DNA of 64,000 bases from Moniliella sp. 'wahieum' (GCA_003971905.1 RSEE01000006.1:1-64000), one strand, 5' to 3'; positions 46,061 to 57,084 are shown, numbered from the stretch's first letter. Program-made: numbers and translations. Notes: a model not told the origin generated them from the letters alone.

Positions 46061-46222
46061 AGGGTTAAGGGTTAAGCCTTAGGGAAGAGACCTGCGCTCC
46101 CACGCCCGGCGGCGCACGTGACCAGCGACTGCGCACATCCGACTCAGCGGGCCAAGTGTGGGGCAAATGTCAAATCGCATTTCCGCAGGGCATTCCGCTG
46201 TGACATGGACATTAACCCTAAG
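46061..46222. promoter_or_regulatory. LSB6/LRO1 bidirectional promoter motifs
   Basis: AGGGTTAAGGGTTAAGCCTTAGGG at 46061-46084, CACGTG at 46115-46120 and TTAACCCTAAG at 46212-46222. The last overlaps the proposed LRO1 start region, so either the start is further downstream or the motif is partly coding. Confidence 0.4.
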
Positions 46223-48680
46223 CACCTGGTTGCGCCCATTCCGCCCGCCCGCTCTTCCGCCCACGCTGAGCGCATTCGCTCGTGTGTTCGCTCGCTTGTC
46301 CCTCGTCCCCCCCTGGCCGCCGCCCACCCCCGCCGCCGCCGGCCCCGCAAGGCCGCTGCCTCCGACTCCGAGTCCGAGTCCGAGCCCACCCCCACCAACG
46401 CCAGCCCCAGCACCGCCGACAAGGCCAACGACAACGACAACGACAACGACGACGACAACGACAACGACAACGACGACGACCTCCGCAGCGCATCGTCCTC
46501 CACCGCCGCCAGTCGCACCGCTCGTCCAAGGGCAAGAGCAAGTACACGTACTCTGTCGATGCGCCGGGAGCAAGCTCAATGACCTTGATCTGGACCAGCT
46601 GCCGTTCCTTACGCGTCTTGCACCGCGCAGCCGCACCACCGGGTACTGTTCAGCGTCGGCATCCTGCTCGGTGCTGCGCTCATGTCTTTTGGTTCGCACG
46701 GCATGGACGCGCAAATGCAGACGGCGCTGTCGGTGGTGCAGGACCAGTTTGGGATTGATCTCAAGAAAATCTCGCTCAGCCAGTTTGGGTCGAACGACTT
46801 GACGGATATTGGGGATCGACTGTTTGCTGCGCCCAAAGAGTGGTTGCGCAGCAACGACTTTTCCACCGGCATGGCCCTGGCCAAGGAGGGCTACCGAGCA
46901 CACCACCCCGTCGTGCTCGTACCGGGCATCCATCAGTACCGGGTTGGAAAGCTGGTCGACGGGGAAGCCGAGCAGAGCAATTTCCCAAACGGCTTATGGG
47001 GCACAGCGACCATGATGCGCGCAATTGTGTTTGACAAGGAAGGGTGGGTGAACCAGATGCGGTTAGACGAGCAAACCGGTCTCGATCCTGCCGGATTCCG
47101 TGTACGAGCGGCGCAGGGGTTGGATGCCGCCGATTACTTTATTACCGGCTACTGGATTTGGCAGCGCATCTACCAGAACCTAGCTGCGATCGGGTACGAT
47201 CCTGGCAACCTCTTTCTAGCTGGGTATGACTGGCGCCTGAGCATGGTCAACCTGGAAGAGCGTGACCGGTACTTTACGCGTCTCAAGCGGCACATTGAGA
47301 CCAACAAGCGTGATCTCGGGTTGAAGACAGTGCTGGTCAGTCACAGTATGGGCACGACGGTGATGCTCTACTTCTCAAGTGGGTTGAAGCGTCTGGACCG
47401 AAATTTGGCAACGGCGGACCGCAGTGGGTCGAGGAGCACATTGAATCGTTCGTTTCGATTGCTGGGACATGGTTGGGTGTGCCGAAAGCCATGGCGGCGC
47501 TGTTTACGGGCGAGATGCGGGACACGGTGGAGTTGCCACCGCCAGCGGCGTACATTTTGGAAAAGTTCTTTTCACGGCAAGAGCGGGTGGACTTGATGCG
47601 TTCCTGGTCCGGGTCGTCGTCGATGCTGTTGAAAGGTGGGGCGGCGGTATGGGGTGGTCCGGAGGGTGCGCCGGACGATCCGCTCATCTCGTTGCCCAAC
47701 AGCACCGCCGTCGGTGGCGGCGAATGGAAAGCAGAAAACGTGACGCAAGACCCGTCGCCTCCAAAGGACGAGACGTTTGGCATGTTGTACAACTTTCGTG
47801 CCAGCCCACCGCTGTCCAAGGAGGATCAAGAAGCGTTGGGACCGTATGCGGTGGAGCGCAACATTAGCGCGCAAGATGCCTTGCCGTTCCTCTTGTCCCA
47901 TGCGCCTTCGTGGTACCAAGAAAGTGTGTATTACAACTACAGCAACGGGATTGAGTACGATGCGGACAAGATTGCCTGGAATGGAGCGAACGATCCACGG
48001 ACATGGACCAACCCATTGGAAGTGGCGCTGCCGTATGCGCCATCGATGAAGTTGGTGTGTCTGTATGGCGAGGGCAAGCCGACCGAGCGGGCGTACTGGA
48101 TCGAGCATGGGCCATTCGAGACGCAAGGTGAGGTGGATGACAATGTGGAGTTGGAAGGGGAGTGCGAGACGTGTCCTGGTCCGAACGGGACGGAAGGCAA
48201 CTCGACGCAGCAAGCGTTCCCTACCGCTCGGTCAGCGTGGATCGACAGTTCGGTGCATACGCTTGGCACGGATGGAGGACTGGGCACGCGGGCTGGGTGC
48301 CGTATGGGCGAAGGCGACGGGACAGTTTCGCTGCTTTCGCTGGGTGCGATGGCGGTGGAAGGATGGAAACGGAAGCGGTACAACCCGGCTGGATCAAGGT
48401 GATCGTGCACGAAGTCAAGCACCAGCCCAACACGCTGGACCTGCGTGGTGGCACGACGACCGGGGACCACGTGGACATTCTGGGTTCGTGGTCGGTGAAT
48501 GAGAATGTGCTCAAGGTGGCGGCGGGACGGGTGGAGGAGATTGAAGATTCATCTCTTCCCCTATCCGCGAATACGCCCAGAAGATTTACTGGGACCATCC
48601 CCCTCCGCCACATCAACGGAAGTGCCACGGCCTAAACCGCATCACCGCATCAACGCATCAACGCAGTCCGTCGTCTTGAC
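46205..48680 (+). CDS. LRO1: Phospholipid:diacylglycerol acyltransferase (Lro1/PDAT)
   Basis: The N-terminus is basic and acidic low-complexity (RRRRPRKAAASDSESESEP, then a DNDNDND run), followed by KGKSKYTYS and one membrane span HRVLFSVGILLGAALMSFGS (about 46638-46698). The lumenal LCAT-like domain then shows PVVLVPGIHQYRVGKL, WGTATMMRAIVFDKEGWVNQ, LDAADYFITGYWIWQRIYQN, NLFLAGYDWRLSMVNLEERD and the serine elbow VLVSHSMGTTVMLYF (about 47330-47372). After a break near 47378 it continues GGPQWVEEHIESFVSIAGTW, then KLVCLYGEGKPTERAYWIE, the Asp-containing GEGDGTVSLLSLG and His-containing GDHVDILGSWSVNENVL. Ser, Asp and His of the triad are all present. The enzyme transfers a phospholipid acyl chain to DAG, making triacylglycerol in the ER. 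The start at 46205 is tentative. The C-terminus lies at 48635 or 48680 depending on a final frame break (IREYAQKIYWD). Confidence 0.86.
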
Positions 48681-49426
48681 TTTGTTTGCTTTTTCTTTTT
48701 CTTTTCTCTCTCTCCGATCTCATCGATCTCACCTCTCATCTCCCATCCTGTTTCCCCCCCACTTCACTCGTCCTTGCTTTTCATTTCATTCTGTCCTTGA
48801 GTTGTCTCTCATCTTGTCCTCTTTCCCCTTGTCAATGCGCAATGCAAGCACTGTCCTCCGTGCCGGACACCCTTCTTTCCTTGTGGTCTTCTACTGTGTG
48901 TGCCTTGTGCCTACCATTTCGGGTCCGTTCCTCCGACTCTCCCCCCGCACAAACCCACAGCTGTCGCCCTCTACCCTGGGCCGAGCCACCCCTCAGATCT
49001 CACGCACCATAATGCATAACGACCGTCTGACGATTTACCCCTCCCTCCTCACCCCCGCGTACGCTACGACAAAAGCCTCCCTTTAGATCTTAGACCGGTA
49101 CCCCAGCCTAGGACGTAGAATGAATGACACCGAGAACGACAAGGAGACCAAAAAAGAAATAAAAGTATACCAACTACCAAACCATCATGTAGCGTTCCCC
49201 ACAACCGAAGACGAAACTGCGCGCACGAACCGAGGTAGGCCTATTGGGCGCGTGAGTAGGCCATAGAAACGAGGCCCAAATAAGATCAGAACATCAGCCG
49301 CGGAGGAAAAGCCAACCGAAACCGGCTGCGTACTCTTGTACTCTTGTACTCTTGTACTCTTGTACTCTTGTACTCTTGTACTCTTGTACTCTTGTACTCT
49401 TGTACTCTTGTACCCGTACACGGAGC
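48681..49426. other. Intergenic region between convergent LRO1 and SMC2
   Basis: T/C-rich downstream of LRO1, no gene recognised. It ends in an 8-bp tandem repeat next to the SMC2 stop. Confidence 0.55.
49331..49412. repeat. 8-bp tandem repeat (TACTCTTG), about ten copies
   Basis: Ten near-perfect TACTCTTG units lie immediately downstream of the SMC2 stop (49427-49429 on the minus strand), between the 3' ends of convergent genes. Confidence 0.9.
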
Positions 49427-52400
49427 TTACGCCCGTGTTCGCCGCGTGACCGAGGCGGTGGGGATATTTTCCTTGCCTGAGGACGCAGCGGGAGGGGGGA
49501 GGGATCGGGCTTTAGCTGCGTTCGACTGGACAACACGTTCGACGACGGATGTGCCATCGCGGAAGCGTGCGCGGAAGAGCACGTTGGCATTGGTAAACAA
49601 GCCTTCTTTGAGGGAGCGACGATGAACTGAGAACCGCGGAAACGGTGTTTGAATAGTTGGCCAATATGTTGGGTATGACTCAAGTCGAGTGCCGCATCAA
49701 TCTCATCGAGAATGTACATTGGAGCTGGTTTGAACTGGAGCAAGCTCATGATGAGTGACAAGGCAATCAACGATCGTTGTCCTCCCGACAACTCGGTCAA
49801 GGACTGTTTCCACACCGAGCCCAGTTGCACCTTGACTTCCAAGCCTTGCACCAACTCTTGTCCCTCGGGCGGCTGCAACTTGGCGTAGTTACCCGGTAAC
49901 AATTCCGCAAAGATCTCGCCAAAGTCACCATTCACTTTGCGCCACGTTTTTTCCAATGCATCTTTCTTGTACCGGTCCAGTTCGACGATCGTCTCGTTGA
50001 TCTTTGCCTTGTCGCGGAGATTTGGGAGACCATGCGTTTGAGTGCCGTCTCCTTTTTCTCCACACTATCGATCGTACTCATCACGGACGGGTTGACTTTC
50101 CGTGACAAGCCGCGCTGACGTTCCTCCAACGTCGCACACTCAGCCAACACCGTCTTCATATTGGTCGCGGCAAAGTCGTAAGGTCCGGCCTGGACACCAA
50201 ATAAATGTTCGTCCGTAGCGAGCCAAGCAAACTGTTTGCGCAGCGTATCCAAGTGCTTGGTACTACTCGTCAAATCCGCCTGTAAATTGTCCAGTTCATG
50301 GTCCAGCTGCTTGAGTGCCAACTCGCCATCTGCCACGGCCTGTCGTTTGTCCCTTACCGCATCGCGGAACGAAGCGAATTCCTGGTCGTACGCCGACACG
50401 GCCGCGCGTTCCTCCGCCACAGCCTTTTCGACTTCAGCCACGGTCGCCTGGACCTGGGCCATGCGCGCATCGTGTTCGTCCACCTCGGCCTGGGCCTTGG
50501 CCACAGCGTCAGCTTGTTGGGCCACCTGTTGTTCCGCCGCAGCGACATCGGCCACCACCTGCTCCAATTGGAGTGTGCGCGTGCGGACCAAGTTGGCTTG
50601 GGTCTTGACTTCTTCGCGAGCGCCCTCGATCCGACGTTTGTGACGTTGAATCGTGCTGCGCAACTCGACAATCTTGCCCTCCTTGTCGGCGCCAAACTCA
50701 TCGAGCTGTTGTTGAAAGTGAGCGAGGTCAGTTTGAGCCTGAGCCTGGGCCGCTTTGGCTTGTTCCGTTGCGGCGCTGAGCTGTTCTTGGGTCTGCTTGG
50801 CTTGGGCCAGCTCGGTTTCCAGACGAGTGGCCGTGCAGGTATCCAATTGGTCTTGGAGCAATGCCACGGCGTGGGTTTTGCGCTGATGTTCGCGCATCGC
50901 GCCGCCAGTCTGAGCCAAGGCCTGTTCGGCCTGGCTTAGTTGGAGTTCGATCTGGGCCAAGTGGCGTTGAGCGTCAGCCAAGGCGCGCGAGGCGGCATTG
51001 AGTTGTTGGGCTTTGAGCAAGATACCGGCGGTGGAGGGTTTGCTTCCTCCGGACAAGGTGCCCGCTGGGTCGTACACGTCACCGTCTAAGGTTACGCTCT
51101 TGAGGCGAACGGCATGATCAAATGTGACCTGTTTGGCCGTCGCTGCATCGGCGCAGATCAGTGTCGCGCCAAACACGTACTCGAGCGCCTTGGCCACCTC
51201 CCGGTCCGATCCCACCAACGACAAGGCCAAATCCACTTTGCCCGGTGCCAATTTCTGGGCCGCGCCCACTTTTTGAGCGGAAGCAACAAACGCTTGGATC
51301 TTGTTGAGGGGGATGAGGGTCACGCGCTTACGCAGCTGCCCTTTGCTCAGCAATGCACTGCCTACCTTCTCGTCCTCCACCACCACCACATTGTACAGTC
51401 GCCCGCCCGCACAGACCTCCAACGCGGTGGCATACTTGGCCTTTTCAGGGTCGAGGTGAACCAAGTGGGCGACCAGGCCTTTGACCTTGGACCGATCAAA
51501 GTTGGGTGTGGGATCGGTGTAGGAAAAGTCCAAAGCAGACAAGCGGGAAGCCAAGCTTTCGCGTTGTTCGGCCAATTGACTGACTTGCGCGCGAACGCGG
51601 TTGCGTTCTTCCTGTAGCTGCGCTTTGGTCGTAGGATCGACGCCACTGGCTTGCAGCTGGTGTGCCAAGGCCTCTACTTCCTTTTGGGCCTGGGCGAGGG
51701 TACGTTGAATCTCAGCCTGTTCCTTGGTAGCTTTCTTGAGAGCCTGTTGTTTGGTGGCTACTTCACGCGCCAAATGTTGTGCCTTCATTTGATGTTGTTG
51801 CATCTCGCTCGCAGCTTGAGCTTCCCGCGCGCGCGCATCGGCAATCAGCCCCATGTACCCGCCTTGGTTGGCAGCCTTGCCCTGGGCCGAGGACATGCCA
51901 GTGGTCAAGGTCTGCAGCAACTCTTCGTCCTTAGCAAGTTGGTTGAGTGCCTTATCGTGTTCGGTGCGGAGCGTAGAGTAGTGGCGCGTAAGTTCCTCAT
52001 GTTCCGATTGGTTGGTGGCGAGCGTCTTGCGAAGCTCGACCAAGCCTTTTCCACCGCGGTCGCACGAGCCTGTTCTTCCTTGACCGCAGCCCGTTTAAAG
52101 TCACGACTGGTTTGGAGTTTGGCCAATTCGTGGGCATGTGCCTTGTTCTGCTCGACCAAGGTGGTGAGCTTGCCACTTTGGTGCGCCTCCTTCTCCCTTT
52201 GACGCTCGATCTTGGCCAGCTCAGTTTCCAGACTGGCAATCTGCTTACGAAGACGGGCGTGTTCGTCGTGCAGGGCCTCGCGCTCGGCCTGCTTGGCGGT
52301 CAGGGCCGCTTGTCGTTCGGTCAAGCGTTTGCGGTGGGTTACCCACTCCCACGCCTTGGCGAGCCGGGTGAGCCGTTCGAGCTCAGACGTCATCTTTTGG

Positions 52401-53150
52401 TACTCGAGAAAACTATGTTTTTCTTGTCGCAGCTTGTCGAGCTTGGGGGTGATCTCCTCGTCGAGCAACTGGATAGCACATGGTTAGCTCCAGCCGACCC
52501 AGGCCCCAAACCCCACCCGCACCATCAGATCGGAAAAGGGGAAGGGGGGGGGGACGTACAGCATGCATCTCGCGAATCTTCTGGTCCTTTTTGGACATGG
52601 TCCGGAGCGCCTTTTCCTTGCGGTCCTCAAACATGCGCGTGCCAGCCGCTTCCTCAATAAGACTGAGCACCTCGGGGGGCTTCATATTGAGCACCTTGGT
52701 GATTTTGCCCTGCATGATGAGAAAGTTGGGATTGTTAATGTTGAGCTGGACGGACTGGAACATATTCTGGACGGCCTGGAGGGTGGCCTTGTGGCCGTTG
52801 ATCAAGTACTTGCTAATGCCGCCCATGGCGATTTGGCGCGTGACGGTGATCTGGGCCAAGTTCTCAAACGAGACGGGGGAGGTGGCGCGGTCCGAGTTGT
52901 CAAAGACGATGGTGACGCTGGCCTTGGTGACGCCGGCCTGGCCGCGCTTGTAGATGAGGTCTTGGAGGTTGCTGGCGCGCACGGCGGTGAGGTTGGTGAT
53001 GCCGAGGACAAAGCAGATGGCGTCGAGGATGTTGGACTTGCCGCTGCCGTTGAGGCCGGTGATGGCATTGAAGCTGGGGTCGAAGCCGCTGACGTGGGTG
53101 CGGACGGGGTAGGACTTGAAGCCGTCGATGATCAGCTCCTCGATGCGCAT
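49427..53150 (-). CDS. SMC2: Condensin ATPase subunit SMC2
   Basis: The start [20 protein letters not shown] is at 53150. The Walker A region is [20 protein letters not shown] (about 53060). [20 protein letters not shown] and [17 protein letters not shown] follow. An intron at 52469-52559 (GTACGT...CAG) leads to [20 protein letters not shown]. Long coiled coils flank the hinge ([20 protein letters not shown] to [20 protein letters not shown], about 51490-51290). The second head carries [20 protein letters not shown], the signature [17 protein letters not shown] (about 49800) and Walker [13 protein letters not shown] (about 49700). The C-terminus, after a break near 49613, reads [20 protein letters not shown] and ends ASVTRRTRA. 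Only two breaks (near 52045 and 49613) interrupt roughly 1,200 codons, each one missing base. SMC2 pairs with SMC4 in condensin for mitotic chromosome compaction. Divergent with the haem lyase gene. Confidence 0.93.
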
Positions 53151-53202
53151 CGTGGGCAGAGGAGTGGTGGCCAGGAGGAGGAACGAGGCGGGACGGAGAG
53201 CG

Positions 53203-53269
53203 ACGCGTCGTGGCTGCCCGAACCAATCAACAACCAACACCGGGTCACGTGGCCTAGTCCAACCACGTG
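53203..53269. promoter_or_regulatory. SMC2/HCCS shared promoter: ACGCGT and two CACGTG
   Basis: ACGCGT (53203-53208) lies 53 bp upstream of the SMC2 ATG and matches the MBF cell-cycle box; SMC genes are commonly S-phase regulated. CACGTG occurs at 53246-53251 and 53264-53269. Confidence 0.4.
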
Positions 53270-53381
53270 ACGTGCTGAACATTGCAACCTGCTGCGCCCA
53301 AGGCGTGCTGTCTTCGGCTGGGTTTTTTTTGTGGGTTCCTTTGTCAGCAGCAGCCTTCCCGATCCCAATCGCAGCCACCCA

Positions 53382-53475
53382 CCCATCCATCCATCCATCC
53401 ATCCATCCATCCATCCATCCATCCATCCATCCATCCATCCATCCATCCATCCATCCATCCATCCATCCATCCATC
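53382..53475 (+). repeat. (CCAT)n microsatellite, about 23 copies, in the 5' leader of the haem lyase gene
   Basis: An uninterrupted tetranucleotide repeat ends 22 bp before the ATG at 53498. Confidence 0.95.
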
Positions 53476-53497
53476 CTCCATCAACCCCCACCTGGCC

Positions 53498-54651
53498 ATG
53501 TCCGTCTTCCACACCGACAACAACTCCAAGACCGTTGCCGCGCTGCTCTACCACCGCGCCCAGAGCGGCATCCAGCCCACCCCGGGCGACTTTGCCCGCA
53601 TCCGCCTCGCGCGCGACCTGGACGCGCGCCACAAGGCCCGGCAAGAACGCAAAAGCGCAGCGGCCCAGGCCGCGGGCAGTGCGCACCGCCATGCCAGCCA
53701 CGCTCACGCCGCCGACGGCGCTACCCCACCGCCCCCCGGCTGTCCGATGCACAAGCCTGATTCGGCCGCGGCGGGACCTGGTGCTGGTGCTGCGTCGGCT
53801 CCCGCGTCCCCGCATCGGTCCGCGTTTGCCGCTGCGACGGCTGCGACGGGCAGCATGGGGGGCCTCCGGCCGAGGGAGCTTCGGCGTGCCCCGTGCCGCA
53901 TGAGCAGCGCGAAAAGTACATGTCCGAGAGCAAGTTGGACCCGCGGAACAATATGCCTACGCTGAGTCAGGACCGTGCGGCGCACCAAGCGGTGCATCTT
54001 TCGACTGAACGTGTCGTGTCGTCCATTCCGCGTTCGCGTACATCTCCTGCGGTTGGAGCGTCACCGTACGACCCTCCTTCGGCTGCGGGACAATGCCCTG
54101 TGGACCATGGCAAGAAACAGGAGGGAGAGCAAGATGCCAACTGGGAGTACCCGTCCGCGCAGCAATTTTACAATGCGCTTGTGCGGAAAGGATGGGAGAC
54201 GCCCGAGGAGCATGTGGAAATGATGGTGTTGATTCACAACTTTTTGAATGAGCGAGCGTGGCAAGAGGTGGTCGAGTGGGAAAAGTTGGCCGGCAGCGAT
54301 CCGTCGCAATTGGCCTTGACTCGCTTTACAGGACGGCCGGGTACGTTGAGTCCCAAAGCGCGGTACTACCAATGGCTCGGGTGGCTTCTGCCGTCGAGGT
54401 ACAATACCGAGCCGCCATTTGATCGACACGATTGGGTCATCCAGCGTCCTGCGCCCGCCGGATCCGACGGCCCCGGCGAACAGGTGCGCTATGTGATTGA
54501 TTACTACGAGGCGCCGTCGGACAACCCCGAGGAAGATGAGGCGGTGTTTAATTTGGATGTGCGCCCGGCGGTGGATAGCTTGGCGGCGTTGCGCCTGCGC
54601 GCACAAAAGGCGTTTGCCGAGTGGAAGCAGCCCACGCCTGCCTCTGCTTGA
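53498..54651 (+). CDS. Holocytochrome-c synthase (cytochrome c/c1 haem lyase)
   Basis: The start [20 protein letters not shown] is at 53498. Two Cys-Pro haem-regulatory-type motifs are present (PPGCPMHKP and [10 protein letters not shown]), plus a third, [12 protein letters not shown], formed across a one-base break near 53880. Conserved blocks follow: [115 protein letters not shown] and [11 protein letters not shown], then [14 protein letters not shown]. The family attaches haem covalently to apocytochrome c or c1 in the mitochondrial intermembrane space. The C-terminal catalytic region is complete, including the His of [12 protein letters not shown] cannot say whether it is the c-specific (Cyc3) or c1-specific (Cyt2) enzyme. 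Confidence 0.9.
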
Positions 54652-54877
54652 TCCTGGGCCGTCAGCTCACTGTACACTACCATCGCACCACTCCGTTACT
54701 TTGTCTCCCTCCCCCATCCCCTATGCAATGAGACAGCGTGGGTGTTGTAGTTCTGCAGGATGATCAATGACAGAGAGAGGATTCATGAAGAGGGCCTGTC
54801 CTGACGCTCTCCCCGGGTCCTCGGACGAACAGGGGGCAGGGCGAACAGATCAGCTGACCCGAACGAAATGGCACACG
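54652..54877. other. Short intergenic region between convergent haem lyase and TMA20 genes
   Basis: Nothing recognisable beyond ordinary 3' flanks. Confidence 0.5.
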
Positions 54878-55727
54878 CTAAAACCCGCCCGATGCCGTGA
54901 CTTTCCACAAGTCGTCTGGAGGTAGAGAACGAAAGGAATTAGTACAATGTCTCCTGCCTGTTGGACGCACGCCAACGCCGTCGTTCTCACACGAAAGAAA
55001 AAAACTGAACGAAAAGACCGACAAGAGAAAAGAAAAGAAATGGAATGGAATGGAAGAAAAACGTACCGCCAATCGTGTGCAAGTTATCAATCACGCTCCC
55101 CTTGCGCTTTTCCTTAATCTCCTCGGTACCTTGCCGCAGCAACCCGACCGCCAATGGCAGTTGCTTGTCCTGGGCAAAGATCGCAATGGCCGTGTCGGCG
55201 GCAAGGGCGTGCTCCTTGTCGGGCAACTTGCCTCCGGCCGTCAAGAGTCCCGGTGCCATGACATTGGCGCCGCCCAAGACGAAGCGAATGGCACCCCTGT
55301 CGACTTGGACCGAGGGCATGAGGAACGGGTCTAGCATACCACGGGGCAGGGTCAGCGGTAAGGTCAAGCACAGCGAGGAATGGGGAGGGAAGAGAGATGC
55401 TCCATTAGGTCGCAGCGGAGGTGGGGGGGGGGACGCACACTTGTGGAGAAGGTGAAGCTCAGGGTAGTAAGGGCCATCGAAGTGTTGGAAGAAGAGGGGC
55501 TGCTTGTTGAGCACGAGGATGGAGACGTGTTCGCGACTAAACTTGACGAGTGTGATGGGTTCCTTCTTGGGCCAGATCTGTTCCAGCAGCACGCCCTCGT
55601 CGGCGCCGAGCGTGTCGGGGTACTGCTGGAGCAGCTTGGTGCGGATCGAGCGCTGGACCGACGACTTGACCGCCGTGGAGGACGACACGTCGCCCTTGGC
55701 CGGCTGGAAGGAGCGGAAGACGGACAT
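54878..55727 (-). CDS. TMA20: Tma20/MCT-1 PUA-domain translation factor
   Basis: The start MSVFRSFQPAKGDVSSSTAV is at 55727. The N-terminal domain contains VQRSIRTKLLQQYP, EQIWPKKEPITLVKFSREHV, LVLNKQPLFFQHFDGPYYPE and LHLLHK. Intron 1 (about 55330-55440) follows. The PUA domain reads MPSVQVDRGAIRFVLGGANV, MAPGLLTAGGKL and ALAADTAIAIFAQDKQLPLA, then VGLLRQGTEEIKEKRKGSVI and DNLHTIGG. Intron 2 (GTACGT donor at about 55063) joins in phase to DDLWKVTASGGF, stop at 54878. The order matches Tma20/MCTS1, which pairs with Tma22 to recycle 40S subunits and promote re-initiation. The length (about 190 residues) is normal. Confidence 0.9.
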
Positions 55728-55996
55728 GGCAGGCGTGGAGGGAGGAGGCGGGGGGGGGGCAGGACCTTGGGTAGGTTGCTCTTGTCGCAAAGCCAGCTAC
55801 CTAAACGTCGCCATTCTTGCCTGCCCCGCCATTCCGCCCCGGGGCGTAATTAATAATTTCCGCCGCGCCCACCCCCGTGCCGGCCAGCCCAGGCCGCAGG
55901 CTACACCCCCCAGACCAACGCGTGGCAACAGGCGACCAACAAGCCGCCCACCCCCCTCGCTCTCCTTGCCGAGCCTCAGCACCTCCACCTGTGCCG
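55728..55996. other. Divergent promoter of TMA20 and TAF11
   Basis: About 270 bp. It contains an AT-rich core GTAATTAATAATTT (55846-55859). No CACGTG or AACCCTA was seen, unlike several other promoters here. Confidence 0.45.
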
Positions 55997-56988
55997 ATGC
56001 AACGCTCTGGATCGCCCATGTCGCCCGGCTCGCCCATCTACCACCCGGGCTCGCCGCCGCAGGCCTACTCGCCCCAGCGCGCCTTCAGCCCCGGCTCCGA
56101 CGCGGGCCCCGCGCCGCGCGGCAAAGGACGGCGCAGCGGTGCCAGCGGCGCTGGACGACCACGATCGTCACGCGCCAGTGCGGCTGGCTCCCCCCCCCTG
56201 CGGGACGCGGCAGGCCACGTGGCCGCGGCCGAGGCGGGCGAGCGAGTACGGGGGGCCCGAGCCGTGCTGGTTCGGCGCGTCCGCGTGCACTACGGAGCGA
56301 AAGTGCGGTGCCGAACGAGGGGGACTCGGATGCGGAGCTGGACACCGGTGGTGCAGACGGGTCGGTGGTACCGGAGGGATCCATGGTGCCTGCTGGTCGC
56401 GAGGGCCAGGAGGGTGGGGAGGAGGAAGGCGAGGCGGAAGCGGATGCGGACGCAGACGCGGACGCAGATCCAGACCCAGAGGACCAGCTGTTGGAAGAAG
56501 ACGAGTTTTCACTGCAAAAGTCGATTGACATGGAGCGCAAGAAGGTGATGCGGCTGCTGATGGATGCGTTTACGCCCGAGCAGTACTCGCGGCACGAGGC
56601 CTACCGACGGTCGCGGCTGTCGAAGGGGTCGGTGCGCAAGGTACGTTTGTGCGGGCGGGGGGGGAAGACTGGGACGATGGCGAGAGACAGACACGCGCTG
56701 ACGCATGGGGCGGTTGGGGGGGGGCAGGTGGTGAACCACACGCTGGCCCAGTCGGCGCCGGACAGCGTGCTGCAGGTGGTGGCGGGGATGGGGAAGGTGT
56801 TTGTGGGCGAGATCACCGAGTCGGCGCGGCGGGTGATGCGGGAGCGCGGGGACGAGGGGGCGATCCAGCCGGAGCATCTGCTGGAGGCCAACCGCCGCTG
56901 GAAGGAGAAGCGCGAGCGGCCGGGGCATTATCCGCCGGGCGGTGCGTCGGGCGCCCCGGGGCTGGGCAAGCGGCGGCGGCTATTCTAA
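55997..56988 (+). CDS. TAF11: TFIID subunit TAF11 (histone fold)
   Basis: The likely start MQRSGSPMSPGSPIYHPGSP is at 55997. A disordered Ser/Pro/Ala region, a frame break, and an acidic tract (EADADADADADPDPED) lead to the histone fold: KKVMRLLMDAFTPEQYSRHE, YRRSRLSKGSVRK, intron 56641-56727 (GTACGT...CAG), VVNHTLAQSAPDSVLQVVAG, MGKVFVGEITESARRVMRER and GAIQPEHLLEANRRWKEKRE. It ends GLGKRRRLF at 56988. The block YRRSRLSK-x(5)-NHT...VFVGEI-x(4)-AR is diagnostic of TAF11 (TAFII28), which pairs with TAF13 in TFIID. The intron falls at the phase-0 position between the fold's two parts. Confidence 0.9.
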
Positions 56989-57055
56989 GGGGGGGGGTGA
57001 TGTGCATGTGAATGTGATATGGTGTGGTGATGAGTACCCGCAGGGCTGCAGGCTA

Positions 57056-57084
57056 TAGGGTTGCGCTAGGGTTGCGCTAGGGTT
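57056..57084 (+). promoter_or_regulatory. Three TAGGGTT (telobox-like) elements upstream of DNA ligase I
   Basis: TAGGGTT at 57056-57062 and CTAGGGTT at 57066-57073 and 57077-57084, the last two in an 11-bp tandem arrangement, about 60-90 bp before the LIG1 start. Confidence 0.45.

Noticed and set aside
50236..52660. Long plus-strand ORFs opposite SMC2
   Set aside because: Antisense shadows of the SMC2 coiled-coil coding sequence; Leu/Gly-rich without domains.
53344..53815. Minus-strand ORFs with (MDGW)n
   Set aside because: Simple translation of the (CCAT)n microsatellite opposite the haem lyase gene.
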